A stretch of DNA of 64,000 bases, taken from the NCBI GenBank assembly GCA_964034945.1, contig OZ035962.1:97941784-98005783 (forward strand), given 5' to 3'. The notes below the pieces were generated by a model. It saw only the letters and a list, made by a program, of their open reading frames with translations. It was not told the DNA's origin and did not search any database. Position numbers and translations under genes: made by a program. Origin of the DNA: Chrysopilus asiliformis (lineage: Eukaryota > Arthropoda > Insecta > Diptera > Rhagionidae). The first letter of the stretch is position 1, and every line of letters starts with the position of its first letter. Of this stretch, positions 22,589 through 33,465 are shown in pieces.

Positions 22589-23818
22589 CCCTTGTGCAAA
22601 TGTCACTGAAGGAAATACGGCAGCAAGAGTTTATTTATGCCGCAGTAGTAAATCATATTTTGTTTGCACAGAAATAAAACCGATTTTTGCGATTTGTAAG
22701 GTGTAGAATGTCTTCCAGATGTGTCGCAAAATAATTTATTTTGTTAAATACACCATCCCTTCTAAAATGACAAATTTACAAATATGAAAAAATACGTCGT
22801 AAGGCACTGCCAATGTAAAGTAAACAACCCTTCAATTTCAATGAAATGGCAACAATTTGCATTTTTATTGGATGAGTTATTAACAAGAATGAAAATTTTG
22901 GACAGAATTGAAAATTTAATTGACTAAGAGTGGACCGCCCTCTATAGGGTTAAGTGAATTCACTGTTAGTAAAGAGTAGATAGCTATCTACAGACAGCCA
23001 TTTGTCATCCCTTATATTTTATCCATAGATAGGTCGATTCAAAACTCTGATTTTCATCTAATTAATAACCCTTTTGCATGTTGGAAGCAGGAACTCTGTT
23101 GCTTCAATTTGACCAAAATTCCTCCCTACATCATTGCTAGACGTACTATCTTTAAGTGATGGCATAAAGTGGTGGCAATCCATACCGGAATATTTGCTAT
23201 GAAAGAATTTATACTTAGGTTGTATCTATCCTGGCCTTAGAATGGTGCAATTTATTATGTAGAATAGATAAAACCTCTTCCTTTTCCATTTACTTCTAAA
23301 CTTGATTTTTTTGCGATTTTCTCCACCCGTAAGCTGTAATTTTTTCTTACCCATGTGCAAATTGCAGTTGGAAAATTCCTTTTTTTTTCATTTGCATGGT
23401 CTACGATCAACTAAAGTGAATTTTAATTTTGCCAGTGTTGAAGCATTTGAGTTTATGTACGTTTACGAGAATGTACAGATCACACACAAAATCTAATAGA
23501 TTTGTAATTTAGTTACGTGTCATGTTGTAGTTCTGTAAAAACATAGATAGAAAAAGAATGGCTTTGAATGAAGATTTTATTATGCAAGTTAGCGCTTTTT
23601 GACTAGCTTACGAACTCATCAATAATCGATAAAGTTCTCCTTATAATCAGTAGCTTTTTGCAGTTCGTTAGAAATGTTAAATTCTATTTTTTGGGCCACC
23701 CAATAGCTGGAAATAATAAAACACATTATTCGTTTAATTACTATAATGACTTTTTGCGTTTAATGACTAAAAAAATATTCGATTTTAAATATTTTGTTGT
23801 GAAATTGAATATGTTTTT
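22589..23818. other. No gene recognised
   Basis: Single-copy-looking AT-rich DNA. A frame after an acceptor-like ATTGCAG at about 23368 runs 42 codons to a stop, but nothing else supports it as an exon. Confidence 0.4.
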
Positions 23819-23820
23819 TA

Positions 23821-24366
23821 ACCCGTATGGTGAAACCAAAGGGTATATTAACTTTGCCTTACCGTTTGTAACGCCAAGATCCCGTCATCACACACAAAAA
23901 TGAATTACACCAGTGTGTTTAGAATGATAAAAATAATTAATTTTTGCATGTCCGTCCGTCCGTCCGTCTGTGGAGCGGATTGCGGGCGCACGGATTGAGC
24001 TAAAGACTTAAAATTTGACCCAGATCCGTTTTTCGTAAAATGCGAGGCTAAGTTCGTTAATGGGCAAAAATGGACCATTAGGGGGGGTACCCCCCATACG
24101 AACGAAAACTTTTTTTCTGAATATCTCAAAAACGGTGAATTTTATCAAAAAAGTGCAAGAACAAAAGTTATTTAGGATATGATTCTACAAAAAACTCCCA
24201 TACATCAAAATCCGATTGGAATGAATTTTAAAAAAATCTTATTGGAAAGTTTGACTTCAAAGTGGAATTTTGGTATAACTGTTCGAATTTTGATACGAAT
24301 ATCACCATACGGGTCTCCAATGATTGCCAGATTGGCAATTATAGCTTTTGTTATGTTTAGTATATA
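23821..24366 (+). mobile_element. R2 repeat (copy 1)
   Basis: It begins ACCCGTATGGTGAAACCAAA and carries the inverted 12-mer CACCATACGGGT at 24303-24314. A further 50 bp is shared with copy 2 and includes the hairpin TTGCCA-GAT-TGGCAA. Inside are AATTACACCAGTGTGTTTAG, a GTCC microsatellite and GGGGGGGTACCCCCC. Copies are at 37982-38540 and, strongly decayed, 33280-33465. No gene. The class is unknown because the outer boundary lies beyond the 12-mer inverted repeat. Confidence 0.75.
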
Positions 24367-24459
24367 TAGTAGAATCCCGATAATTCGTATTTCAAGGGAC
24401 CGACGTAAAAATCGGGATATTCGAATTAGTGGGGTATGAATTATCGGGATTCTACTGTA
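24367..24459. mobile_element. pogo-like MITE
   Basis: A 90-bp unit has 20-bp inverted ends (GTAGAATCCCGATAATTC left, GAATTATCGGGATTCTAC right) flanked by TA. Ends of this type are common for pogo/Tigger-group elements. It lies within the tail of R2: the decayed R2 copy near 33443-33455 reads TTTGGTATTTAATTG straight through, giving an unoccupied site. Confidence 0.75.
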
Positions 24460-24569
24460 TTTAATTAATTGTTAATAATATCATGTTCCAACAACAACAA
24501 AAAATTGGAGCACTTCAATTACAAAAGCAACAAAAAATAACTAAATCACCCCAAAGAAAATTTCAATTT

Positions 24570-24632
24570 CAAAAATTTAGTGTCTCAAAATTTGGTGACT
24601 AAAAATTTGGCGACTTAAAATTATGCGACTCA
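24570..24632. repeat. 15-16-bp tandem repeat, four units
   Basis: Four units of the type AAAATTTGGYGACT with a few substitutions. Not coding. Confidence 0.8.
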
Positions 24633-26130
24633 AAAGAAAAATATCGCCTGTATCTCTTCTAGTTTAAACCAAACATAGATGAAGAAGTTTTTGAGACTCA
24701 GAAGTTTCTTTGATCATTGATTGGGCTTTTGGCATTTTTGGTGTATGCCACGTATCTGCCATTATATTAGATCCATTTATCTGGCATTTTTATGCATTAC
24801 TTTATCCATTCCATGACTGCCTTTTAAATTAAACTCCTGCTTTTTATCAGTCAGGGAACTTTTAAAATATTTGCTTTTTCATACAGACTGGGACTAGATG
24901 AAATATTGGACACACTTATTTGGTTTTTTTGATATCGTTTTGCTGTTTTGAAAATGCTGGTCTGAATTTGATGCAACTACACATGGCACTTATGCCATCA
25001 TTATTGAGTTTTTGTTTATTTAACTTAAAACTGTACAATTTTCATCCATGATACCATAATATAACCATTCGAATGAAGCCACAATTTTGCCTCTGGAAAC
25101 AATATGAAATTGAATATCTTTGGCTCAAAATGAACGATAGTCAAAATACTTGGGAAAACCTTTTCCTATCATATTTCGTTTCTCATCTCAATTGCTTGAC
25201 TTCTTTCGTGCTGCTTTCTCCTCCATCAAACGAGTGACATTGAGACCGATGACTGTACGCTATACAGGGAAATACAATACAAAGAAAAATGTATATAAAT
25301 ATAAATGGATGAAAAATTGGTAAAGAATCAAGAATCGAAAATCGACAACGGAAAAAATTCAATTTTCTTTTTTGACTTCAATTGGGTGCCAATCATCATT
25401 TCTATAAGCATTTCTACCTGTTTTTCCTTTTTCCTCCGGTATTTTTTCATTCTTTTATTTTGGTTTTTTTCCGACTCCCTTTTCATCAAATTTTCATGCT
25501 GACGATGATCCAAATTTCCAAGCTTTAGGTCTTTTGTGGGCTTGTTATGCAAATTGGAATTTTTTCGAAAAGGCCTGAAAGCTAGCTCACTTAAAGAAAA
25601 AAAAGATAAATAAGAGTAGAAAAGCAGTAGAAAATATTAAGCAATCATCATGGCTTTGAAGTGAAATTTTTTAAGATACAGTCTAAACTCCAGTAATCAC
25701 TAAAAGATATATGTACGTGAACATTTTTTATATGGTAGTATGCAGGAACTCCCTCCCGTGTATGGTTGGAACATAAAAGAAGGTAAATTTCCTATGATTT
25801 GTCTGGAAAATATATGATTGACCGGGCGGCCACGTGAGATGGCCTGCTGATTCATTTTATTCATGATTGTATTTTATATGCATAAAAGCGATCTAACAAC
25901 AGAATTTTTCTGGGATAGAACCAAGGATTTCCAAGAAAATCTGTTCTATGAAATTAATTTTCTCACCAGGTGTCATGAATTTTGCTGTACAACATACATT
26001 GTGGAGAAGAACACAATGTTTAATGAATTTCATTCGGCTTATCTTTGGTTATGATTATTTTATTTAATTGTAAAATCAAATTATTGCTCCACAAAAATCT
26101 TCTTGCCATTTTGAGTCTCGATTAGACCGA
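24633..26130. other. No gene recognised
   Basis: AT-rich sequence. Frames near 25305-25552 are open on both strands and consist of low-complexity runs (KK, FF), so they are not credible genes. No element termini were found. Confidence 0.45.
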
Positions 26131-26252
26131 AATTGCGATTTTTTTCATGGCCTGCCATTAAAATGAAATTTTGTCCCAAAACATCAGAAAAATTCTGAAA
26201 AATGATGTCCCCATGGGACATTTTAATGGCAGGTCATGAACAAATCGCAATT
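26131..26252. mobile_element. Short palindromic MITE
   Basis: AATTGCGATT and CATGGCCTGCCATTAAAATG on the left are mirrored by CATTTTAATGGCAGGTCATG and AATCGCAATT on the right, giving 33-bp arms in 122 bp. No coding capacity. Confidence 0.75.
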
Positions 26253-26254
26253 AA

Positions 26255-26400
26255 CAGTAAAACCTCTATAAATCTAAGTTGACGGGGACACATAAAACTT
26301 CGACTTATCGAGAAATTTCGAAATATTTAGGTTCGAGTTATCAAGGTTAAGAATCTTCGAGTTATCGAAGTCGATGATGAGTCATGAAGCAAAATAAAGC
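26255..26400 (+). repeat. pogo/Tigger-like terminal sequence, one end only
   Basis: CAGTAAAACCTCTATAAATC begins directly after the palindromic MITE and is typical of the first bases of Tigger-type elements. It is followed by TTCGACTTATCGAG and a related TTCGAGTTATCGAAG word. The opposite terminus is not present. Confidence 0.5.
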
Positions 26401-29400
26401 TTTAAATCAGGGGCCATCAAAGTAACTGTCGCTACCTTTACAATCAAAATTTATAACCACTACAAATAAAAATACAGTTCAATGAGACACAACCTTCCAC
26501 GGCAATGGCTTGACACGAACTGATTTAAAATGAAATGCGTCATGCTAATAATGCCCCCATTCCAACTCAAAGCACGATTCGTTTTATTCCTGCAATCCGA
26601 AGCCGCACACACAAGCATTACAACACACAATAAAAGGTCGATTATAGTGGCTACGCTGTTAAAGCCAATCTGTGTGATGAGCCAGCCGAGCCACTGGCTG
26701 ATGATACCTGCTTTAAATAATCATTTTATCATATTTATTGGTAAGTTTAAATGCACTGGACCTTTAATTAATTCTTAATTGCCGATTTATTCAAGTTTAG
26801 ACAATTTATATTCGATTAATGGAAGCTTTACTGTGGTTCCTCTGTAGAAATTCCCATTCGGATTCACTTTATCCGCTCCCCTTCTGTCCCACCATCGCAT
26901 TTTTACGTTCGAGTAAATAACGGTAATGTCACATGTTATTTTAAATTACAGTTTTTTTAGGGAGAAAAAGATTTTTAAAAAGCTTTTCTTTTTGAGTGTT
27001 TCAAGATTAGTATATTTTGTATTGAGAAACTGAATTCAAATTCCAACCTTTGAAATTAACGTCAAATCTTCTTAACTATCGATTTTCCAGAACTCAATTT
27101 AATAAAGTCCCCTTGCGGATTTTGGTTTTTTATACGTCTAGCAACGCGAAATTTGAATCAACATAAGGCAAAATTTTACAGAAGACACTAAGAGATTTAT
27201 AATCATAAGAAATTCATATAAATGTCGGTTGCTTGGTGGTAATAAAACGATACCACGATAGTGTATGTAGTGCGTTGTCCGTTAAAACACTTTCTGAGTA
27301 CTTAAAGGGGTTCTCCGCGAAGAATTCTTTTATGCTACACAACGGATTACAATAGCATCGGTGTATGAATCCACGGTGCGAGACGTAAATCACATTTCAC
27401 TTTAACGAAAATTTTTCCCATGTGGGTTGTTTAGCTTAAAAGAGCAACGTCGAGAATGGATAATGTTCACTGGAAATAATTTTATTTTCAGTAGCGTAAC
27501 CAGTATAGTACAAAAAAAAATAGAAACAGGATTTGAGCGTATAAGTAAAATACAACACGAAGAAAAATATTCCTGTAAATGTCCAGAGTATGTTTTTTTT
27601 TGTTAAGAAAAATAACATTTTTTCATCGTACTGTTGAGATATTAAAGGACACACATTTAAAAATTTGTTGAACCGTTGAACCCAGGGCGCTGCCTAGTGT
27701 CTGAAAATTTGTTATCATAATTCGATTTGTTTTGTCGAATTGTTGCAAAAATATCATGGAAGGTACAACACAACGCAGTAGTCACCAAACTTTTTCAGTT
27801 TAAATATAGTAGAATTTCATAAAAGTGGCTGGAAAATTAAAGGCAACCATCAAGGTTTTAAAAACATTTTTGTCACACAAATTTTTCTACTTTGCCCCCT
27901 TTTTATAACCCTCTTTATACCTCTCTAAAAGTTGGTTTTGCCTCAGTTTTCGACAGTCGGTTGAGTAAAAGGATGGTGTTATGGGTAAGAAATTATTTTG
28001 CTCCTCACTCCACAACCACCTTTTATGTAACAACATCACCGATTTCGTTTTTCATCATTACCTAGGAAAGTCCTTGAAAAAATGCTATTTTTCTAATGAC
28101 GTTCTTTGCAACCAAAAATCTTTTGTTAAGATTTTTTTCCCAAACTGAATGTTTGCCATTTTTTTTTCAAATTTTTTTTTTTATTTTTTAAATTTGGTTT
28201 TAACAAATCTCTTTATAAGGGATTTGTTTAAATAAAATTTTTAGAAAAAAAAAATAAATTTCATTTAAAATTTAAAAAAAAATCTGGCTTTAAATATTCC
28301 TCGATTTTTAGATCAGATTCCACTATTTTCCGGTTAAACTGTGAAATGTCATTTTATCTATAGATTTAAAATTTAAGACCATCTCGCATTTAACAAAGTT
28401 TCTAATTTATCCGTTCGCAAACCTCCATCTATCGCCTTGGAATACTTTAAGTAAGAAGACAAAGAGGTGTGAAAAATTACTTTTCTTGTTCGCGGCGCGG
28501 CGACGAGAAAAAGGAAATTCGATGTTTTTTGTTCGTACTTTTTGGAAAAGAAAATTTATTTATCCCATAGAAAACTTTACCTTAGCAACGTGTAATAGTG
28601 GCGCGGCTTTCGTTAAGGGTGTTTGATTAATGCCCCAGGCTCATCGAATCGAAAAACGAGAATGAAAGACGCACCGCGCCGGGTGTTGTTTTTTTTAGGT
28701 TTGTGGGTTCGCATATTCGAAGGGGTGGCCTTTGTGCGTTTCGAAGTTGCCCAGGTGGGTGGGTGGAGGAGATGGTTGGCGATGGATAAATGCGTGCATA
28801 AATCGGTTTGAGTTAAATGTCGACACCGGTTCCGCGTAAACAGGACTTGTGCACAAATTCATACAGAAAGGGGGTGCAAGATAAATCATTCAGTACTTTG
28901 TTGAAATTCTCTACCAGGTACACACTAGTCTTTAAAAGAAACAATCAAACATATGTTCATGGTCACATGTCACTCTCACCTTATACTAATGCATCATCAC
29001 TTGGTTTTTATTTTGGAAGGGGTGGACGCGACGCGACTGTGGGGGGATGCGAATAGATTCGAGCATAATGTTATAATGCCGATGACAATAGCAATGGTTA
29101 TGTGGTGGTCGGTTACAAAACGGTTTATTTTCGGTATAAACTCCACTTTATCCGTTGTCATCACCTTATACGCACCGATTACTTAAAGTGATGTTTCATG
29201 TTTCGAATACAATGTCTACTCACAAACAAAACCACGAATTTCTCATACCGATGGGCCTTTGGTTAGCGGTGGGGTAGGGGTTGTATACACCTAGCTAATA
29301 TAATACATTGCGGCAACATATTCGTCGTATGTACGAAATAACCATCATAGCAAAAAGTACAACTAGGACCATGGCTTGAATTAGGATGGGACTCCCGGCT

Positions 29401-31739
29401 TGAAACCGGAGCACGGTGGTAATTGTGGGTGAGAGCGGTTAAGGATTTTATATGAGGCAAACTCCGTGTAGGTACCTAACATTGATAAAAGGTACGCAAT
29501 ATTCGGAAGGATCACGTACTCCTAAGAGAAAAGTTTAGACAAAAAATCCAGAAAAAATTACACCATTTTTGTGCTTTTACTTTTAGGTGACATGTACAAT
29601 GCGAGTGAAAAAAAAATATTCCAGTGTTCTTTACTTGTAGACATAAAAGGGACTTGAATTCGAGGAAATCTGGAAATTCTCAAAGTGTCGGAATGGGGGA
29701 GCTGTGAAACGACACAATATGATGGTTTCTTAATTTTTTTCTTCTCTATGTGCCTTTTTTCCATACATTTCGAGGTGGTCTGAAGGTTAAAATGAAAGAA
29801 TAAATGGAAGAAATATAAGAAAAGAAAAGCTTATCCTATCCCAAAGAAAACAACCTCAAGGGCCTATTTAAAATAACATGAACAAATACGCTGATGCATA
29901 CAAATCAACAGAATAAATACAAATGTAAATACGAGTAAATGTACAAAACAGAATTGTATTCAATATTGTAAATATATTTGTTTATACGAATAACATATAT
30001 ACATATTATATACGTATTATAGATACAGATATAAAGGCAAATAATACAAATGGAATTGGAAATGATGATATATATCTAAAATGTGCCAAATCCTTGACGT
30101 AATGTGTCAAGTGATTGAAAACCGCCCGGAACTATGTATTTAGGTGTGTATTAATGATTGCCAATATGTAAAGCAATTCACCCTTCAATTTTCCATATAT
30201 TTGAATTCAACTGATATTTTCCCATATCCCTCGGGCCAAGAGGTATCTCATGACACCGTCCCATAACCACACACCTCACTTCGTTTCTGTTTCTTCCAAT
30301 TTTCCAAAAGAAAAAAATATGTATATATATATATGTATATATCTGATTCATTCCATTACACTTATTCTCTTTTCCTTTTTGCCTGTTGCCACCCTTTCCG
30401 GGTGCTGAACTCAATTTTCCCTGCTTCGTCTACACCTAAAGGCTCGATCATTTCGGTTCGATTCAATTCCAATTGCCAATGCGATTGCCAGCATATCGAT
30501 GCTATGTGTGCCATAATAGCATAACAATTTATTTGAATGCCTCTATATCTATCATAGGGTCTATAGAGCGTTATTAGCGAGGCATTTTCTAGGCACCCCG
30601 AATGGCTTTCAATCTATACACGTACGAATATAGATTATCGCATATCGATATGTTTGTTGGTTTATTCGGGGAAAGCGCAGCCCCTCCTCCCCTCTCCCCC
30701 TCCTCCACTACACCATTACCCATTACCATTTTCCACTGTTGCCCTCCTGCCATTGTGTTCGATTTGCAATCATTCGTTTCACACTACCTTGATCCCCAAT
30801 TATCCTCAACCCTTAGCTGTCAACTGAAACACCCCCTTCCCCTCGAACAACCGCAAAAATTTGACTACCAACCCAATCACCCCCATCCCGATTTGGCAAA
30901 TATCCTTGATAAATTTATTGGTTACCTTGTGTTTGCATGTTAATGTGTTGAAATTCTAATCCGAGTATGAGTTAGAGTGCTTTTTGTTGGTTATTGATGT
31001 GAAGCAAAACCTTCATTCATCAATCGATTTAGCTCATGTCAAATGAAATTAGTTTTCTAAAAGGTGCGAGAATCGATTTCAAACTTTGGTTTTTGGCCCC
31101 CATATCTTCCAACCACTCCCATTTCCTCTTTATCCATTTCCAATTTTCATCTATAGCTTGAGTTAAATAATAAGTTATTTACGTAATAGCAGCTCGCTTC
31201 GTATACACCCATCCAAATATATACATATACACATATTTAGATACGATTTTCTTTCCATATACGATGGGAAAATTTTAAGAGGAACTACCAAAATCCTGTA
31301 TAAGTACTTTTTTATAGGCAAATATAACCAAAAACTTGGCATACTTTCAAAAACAATTCATGGCAGAATTCTCAGTCTCATCGTGAAATTTTCATCTATC
31401 TAAACCGTAACTTGGAAAGGAAAGCATTGAAACACCACAGTTTCATTCCCCTTAATCCTCAATTAATGTTCCAAGTCAAAGTGAATTATGTTATGCTAAG
31501 CCGAAAATGTTAATGTGAAAATATAGGCCTCCGTCAATCTATCACAAAAGAAAAACCAACCAAAGCTAAATAATGAATTGCCAAGTTATTGAAAACCTGC
31601 AAATTTGTTATAAAGAAAGAGTTCTTCGAAAGTTATTTAGATTTATGTCTATAGCTTAGAAAATATCCATATTCGGTAGTTAAAAATATTATTTTATGAT
31701 TGTGTTGTAACAATATCAGTAAATACATAAATGACTTTT
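26401..31739. other. Long stretch without a supported gene
   Basis: About 5.3 kb with no transposon ends and no RNA gene. A hairpin AACAAATC/GATTTGTT lies near 28203-28230. Sub-regions 28600-29060 and 30600-30950 are less AT-rich, so several frames are open, including a 113-codon + frame at 30602-30943 with proline- and leucine-rich, domain-free content. A 26530-26740 frame ends at a donor-like GTAAGT but has no acceptor partner. None is called as a gene. Confidence 0.4.
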
Positions 31740-32395
31740 AAATTTTTTTTAACAATTTTGCAATTAGTTTTCAAAGGGGCAAATTCTGATTGCGACTGAA
31801 ATATGTACCATTTCCTAAATTATCAAAAACACAAAGTTTGTGTAATTTTTTTTGATAAAAAAATTTTAAGACAGAAAAAACATTTTAAATGTGACTTCTA
31901 CACAAAAAAATTGTGTTGCAGCAAAAATATGATCTTTCCTCTGCAATATTTAGTTTTGCAAAAAAATTTGTTAAAGGAAAAAATATAGAAAATGTTATGT
32001 CCTTTAAATTGGGTTATATTCATTTTTTTGAGAAATTTTCAAAAAGCTGGTACTTTAAAAAAAAATTGTATGGGGTTATAGCTTACTTTCCCAAAAGTTG
32101 ACAGAAAACTACGATTTTCGTAAAACTCACTTAGAAAAAAAATCTAAGACGCATGTTCTAAAGTAATTTTCGATACGTAAAACGGACAGAACGGCATCGC
32201 GACAGACAGACCGACACACAAATGCACGAACATCCTCATAATTTTGCCTAAACCCGGATTTCGTGATGATAAGAAATTTTCTATCTGCCTTCGCTCTCGA
32301 GTTGGTCTCCGTCATGACTACAATCCTTTCGTTCATAGAAGAGAAAAGTAAAAAATTGCCTAATCCACTCTTCTGTAAGTTAAAACATTTCATAC
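31740..32395 (+). repeat. R1 dispersed AT-rich repeat
   Basis: It matches the 18.8-19.0 kb R1 tail over CGATTTTCGTAAAAC, the GACAGACAGACCG region, CATAATTTTGCCT, AAGAAATTTTCTATCTGCC and a GAGAAAAGTAAAAA word. Open frames (62, 62 and 88 codons) are not conserved between copies. Confidence 0.65.
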
Positions 32396-32498
32396 ATTAA
32401 TTATACTCTATAAGAGCAGTGATAATAATAGTACAATAAATGCACTTATTTTATAATCGCAAATCGGGAATACAACTAACATAGTTAATTTCAATTAC

Positions 32499-32600
32499 AA
32501 AAATAGTCAATTTAACCAATAAAAAAAGTGGATTTAACCACAAAATAGTCAATTTAACCACAAAATAGTCAATTTAACCACCAAATAGTAAATTTAACTA
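32499..32600. repeat. 20-bp tandem repeat, five units
   Basis: The units resemble CAAAATAGTCAATTTAACCA; two are identical (32541-32580). The array stops eight bases before the adjacent transposon. Confidence 0.9.
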
Positions 32601-32607
32601 CTAAATC

Positions 32608-33165
32608 GGGTCTTTCAATAAGGACATAACAATTTTGTGTTTAAATAAAACTCAGAATAATTGACATATCGGGCTGAAATTTATTCCAGGTGTAGTGGAT
32701 ATGTTACATTTAAGTATGAAATTCGATATCGTTCATATGGCCACCGCGAGCCCGTTTGCTGACTGATTCTTTGGAGCCAATTTTCCACCACTCTTCCACA
32801 CATATCGGCCGGAACGTTGGCAATTTCGCATTCGATATTGTTCATGAGCTCCTCTAACGTTGTTGACTTGTTGGCATAAACCAACGAATTTACATAACCC
32901 CATAAAAAGAAATCCAACGGCGTTAAATCGCATGAGCGAGGTGGCCATTCGACCGGACCATTTCTCGAGATTACACGATTGCGACCACCGACTCAGAATT
33001 TCGGTAGTAAGTTTTAATAATTTCCAAACGTTGCTCGTTCGTGAACTTCACCATGATAAAAATGTAAACCTTGACTGACGTTTTAGCATTGCCAGATCAT
33101 AAAAAAAGTTTTTGGGCGCGTTTTTATTAAAATTACAAAATTGTTATGTCCTTATTGAAAGACCC
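32608..33165 (-). mobile_element. Internally deleted Tc1/mariner-type transposon (copy 2)
   Basis: It has the same termini as the 8496-9038 element (GGGTCTTTCAATAAGGACAT left, ATTGAAAGACCC right). Outside the internal deletion the two copies are very similar, implying fairly recent spread. It abuts the 20-bp tandem array. Confidence 0.85.
32681..33054 (-). pseudogene. Deleted transposase gene (helix-turn-helix start and C-terminal block)
   Basis: From the ATG at 33054 on the minus strand the gene begins MVKFTNEQRLEIIKTYYR, followed by NSESVVAIV, the classic first helices of the helix-turn-helix domain of this transposase group. A stop follows at the deletion scar. In another frame the C-terminal part resumes with RSCDLTPLDFFLWGYV, NSLVYANK and VVENWLQR, ending at the stop at 32681. 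The D of DLTPLDFF aligns with the final catalytic aspartate. The central catalytic core is absent, so the product cannot transpose DNA. The break point differs from copy 1, which retains fewer N-terminal residues and an extra junction segment. Confidence 0.8.
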
Positions 33166-33279
33166 TATATTATAAAAATATTTGATTTTGATTATTTTTA
33201 GAACTGAAATTAATTATTTTAGTAACAGGCACGACTCCCAATATTTGGATTTAATATTTTTTCTATAGTATACTAGAGT

Positions 33280-33465
33280 AGGTATACTAGATTTAGGATA
33301 CCGTTTCTAACGCGTCGAACTAATCGTCGGGCACAAAAATGAATTCCGACAGATGTTTGGAATAACAAGAAAATTTGATTTTCGCCTGTCCGTCCGTCCT
33401 CTATGAACAAGATTATCCCCTGGCCATTATAGCGTTTCTCATGTTTGGTATTTAATTGAATACCG
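33280..33465 (+). repeat. Decayed, internally deleted R2 copy
   Basis: The order of words follows R2: TACCGTTTCTAACGC, CAAAAATGAATTCCGACAG, CCTGTCCGTCCGTCC, then CATTATAGCGTTTCTCATG. About 300 bp of the R2 middle is missing. It ends in a GGTATT...AATACC hairpin and supplies the unoccupied site for the pogo-like MITE at 24367. Confidence 0.55.

Noticed and set aside
23369..23496. Possible last exon after ATTGCAG
   Set aside because: Only 42 codons, with a homopolymer F run; phase-compatible with the 20352 candidate by chance one time in three.
26530..26740. Frame ending exactly at GTAAGT
   Set aside because: Acceptable donor but no acceptor or promoter upstream and no recognised sequence; one donor by chance is expected in a window this size.
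30602..30943. 113-codon frame
   Set aside because: Composition follows the local C-rich sequence; no domain, signal peptide or splice context.
32499..32600. Regular 20-bp repeats, considered as a CRISPR-like array
   Set aside because: Units are contiguous without spacers and the DNA is eukaryotic.
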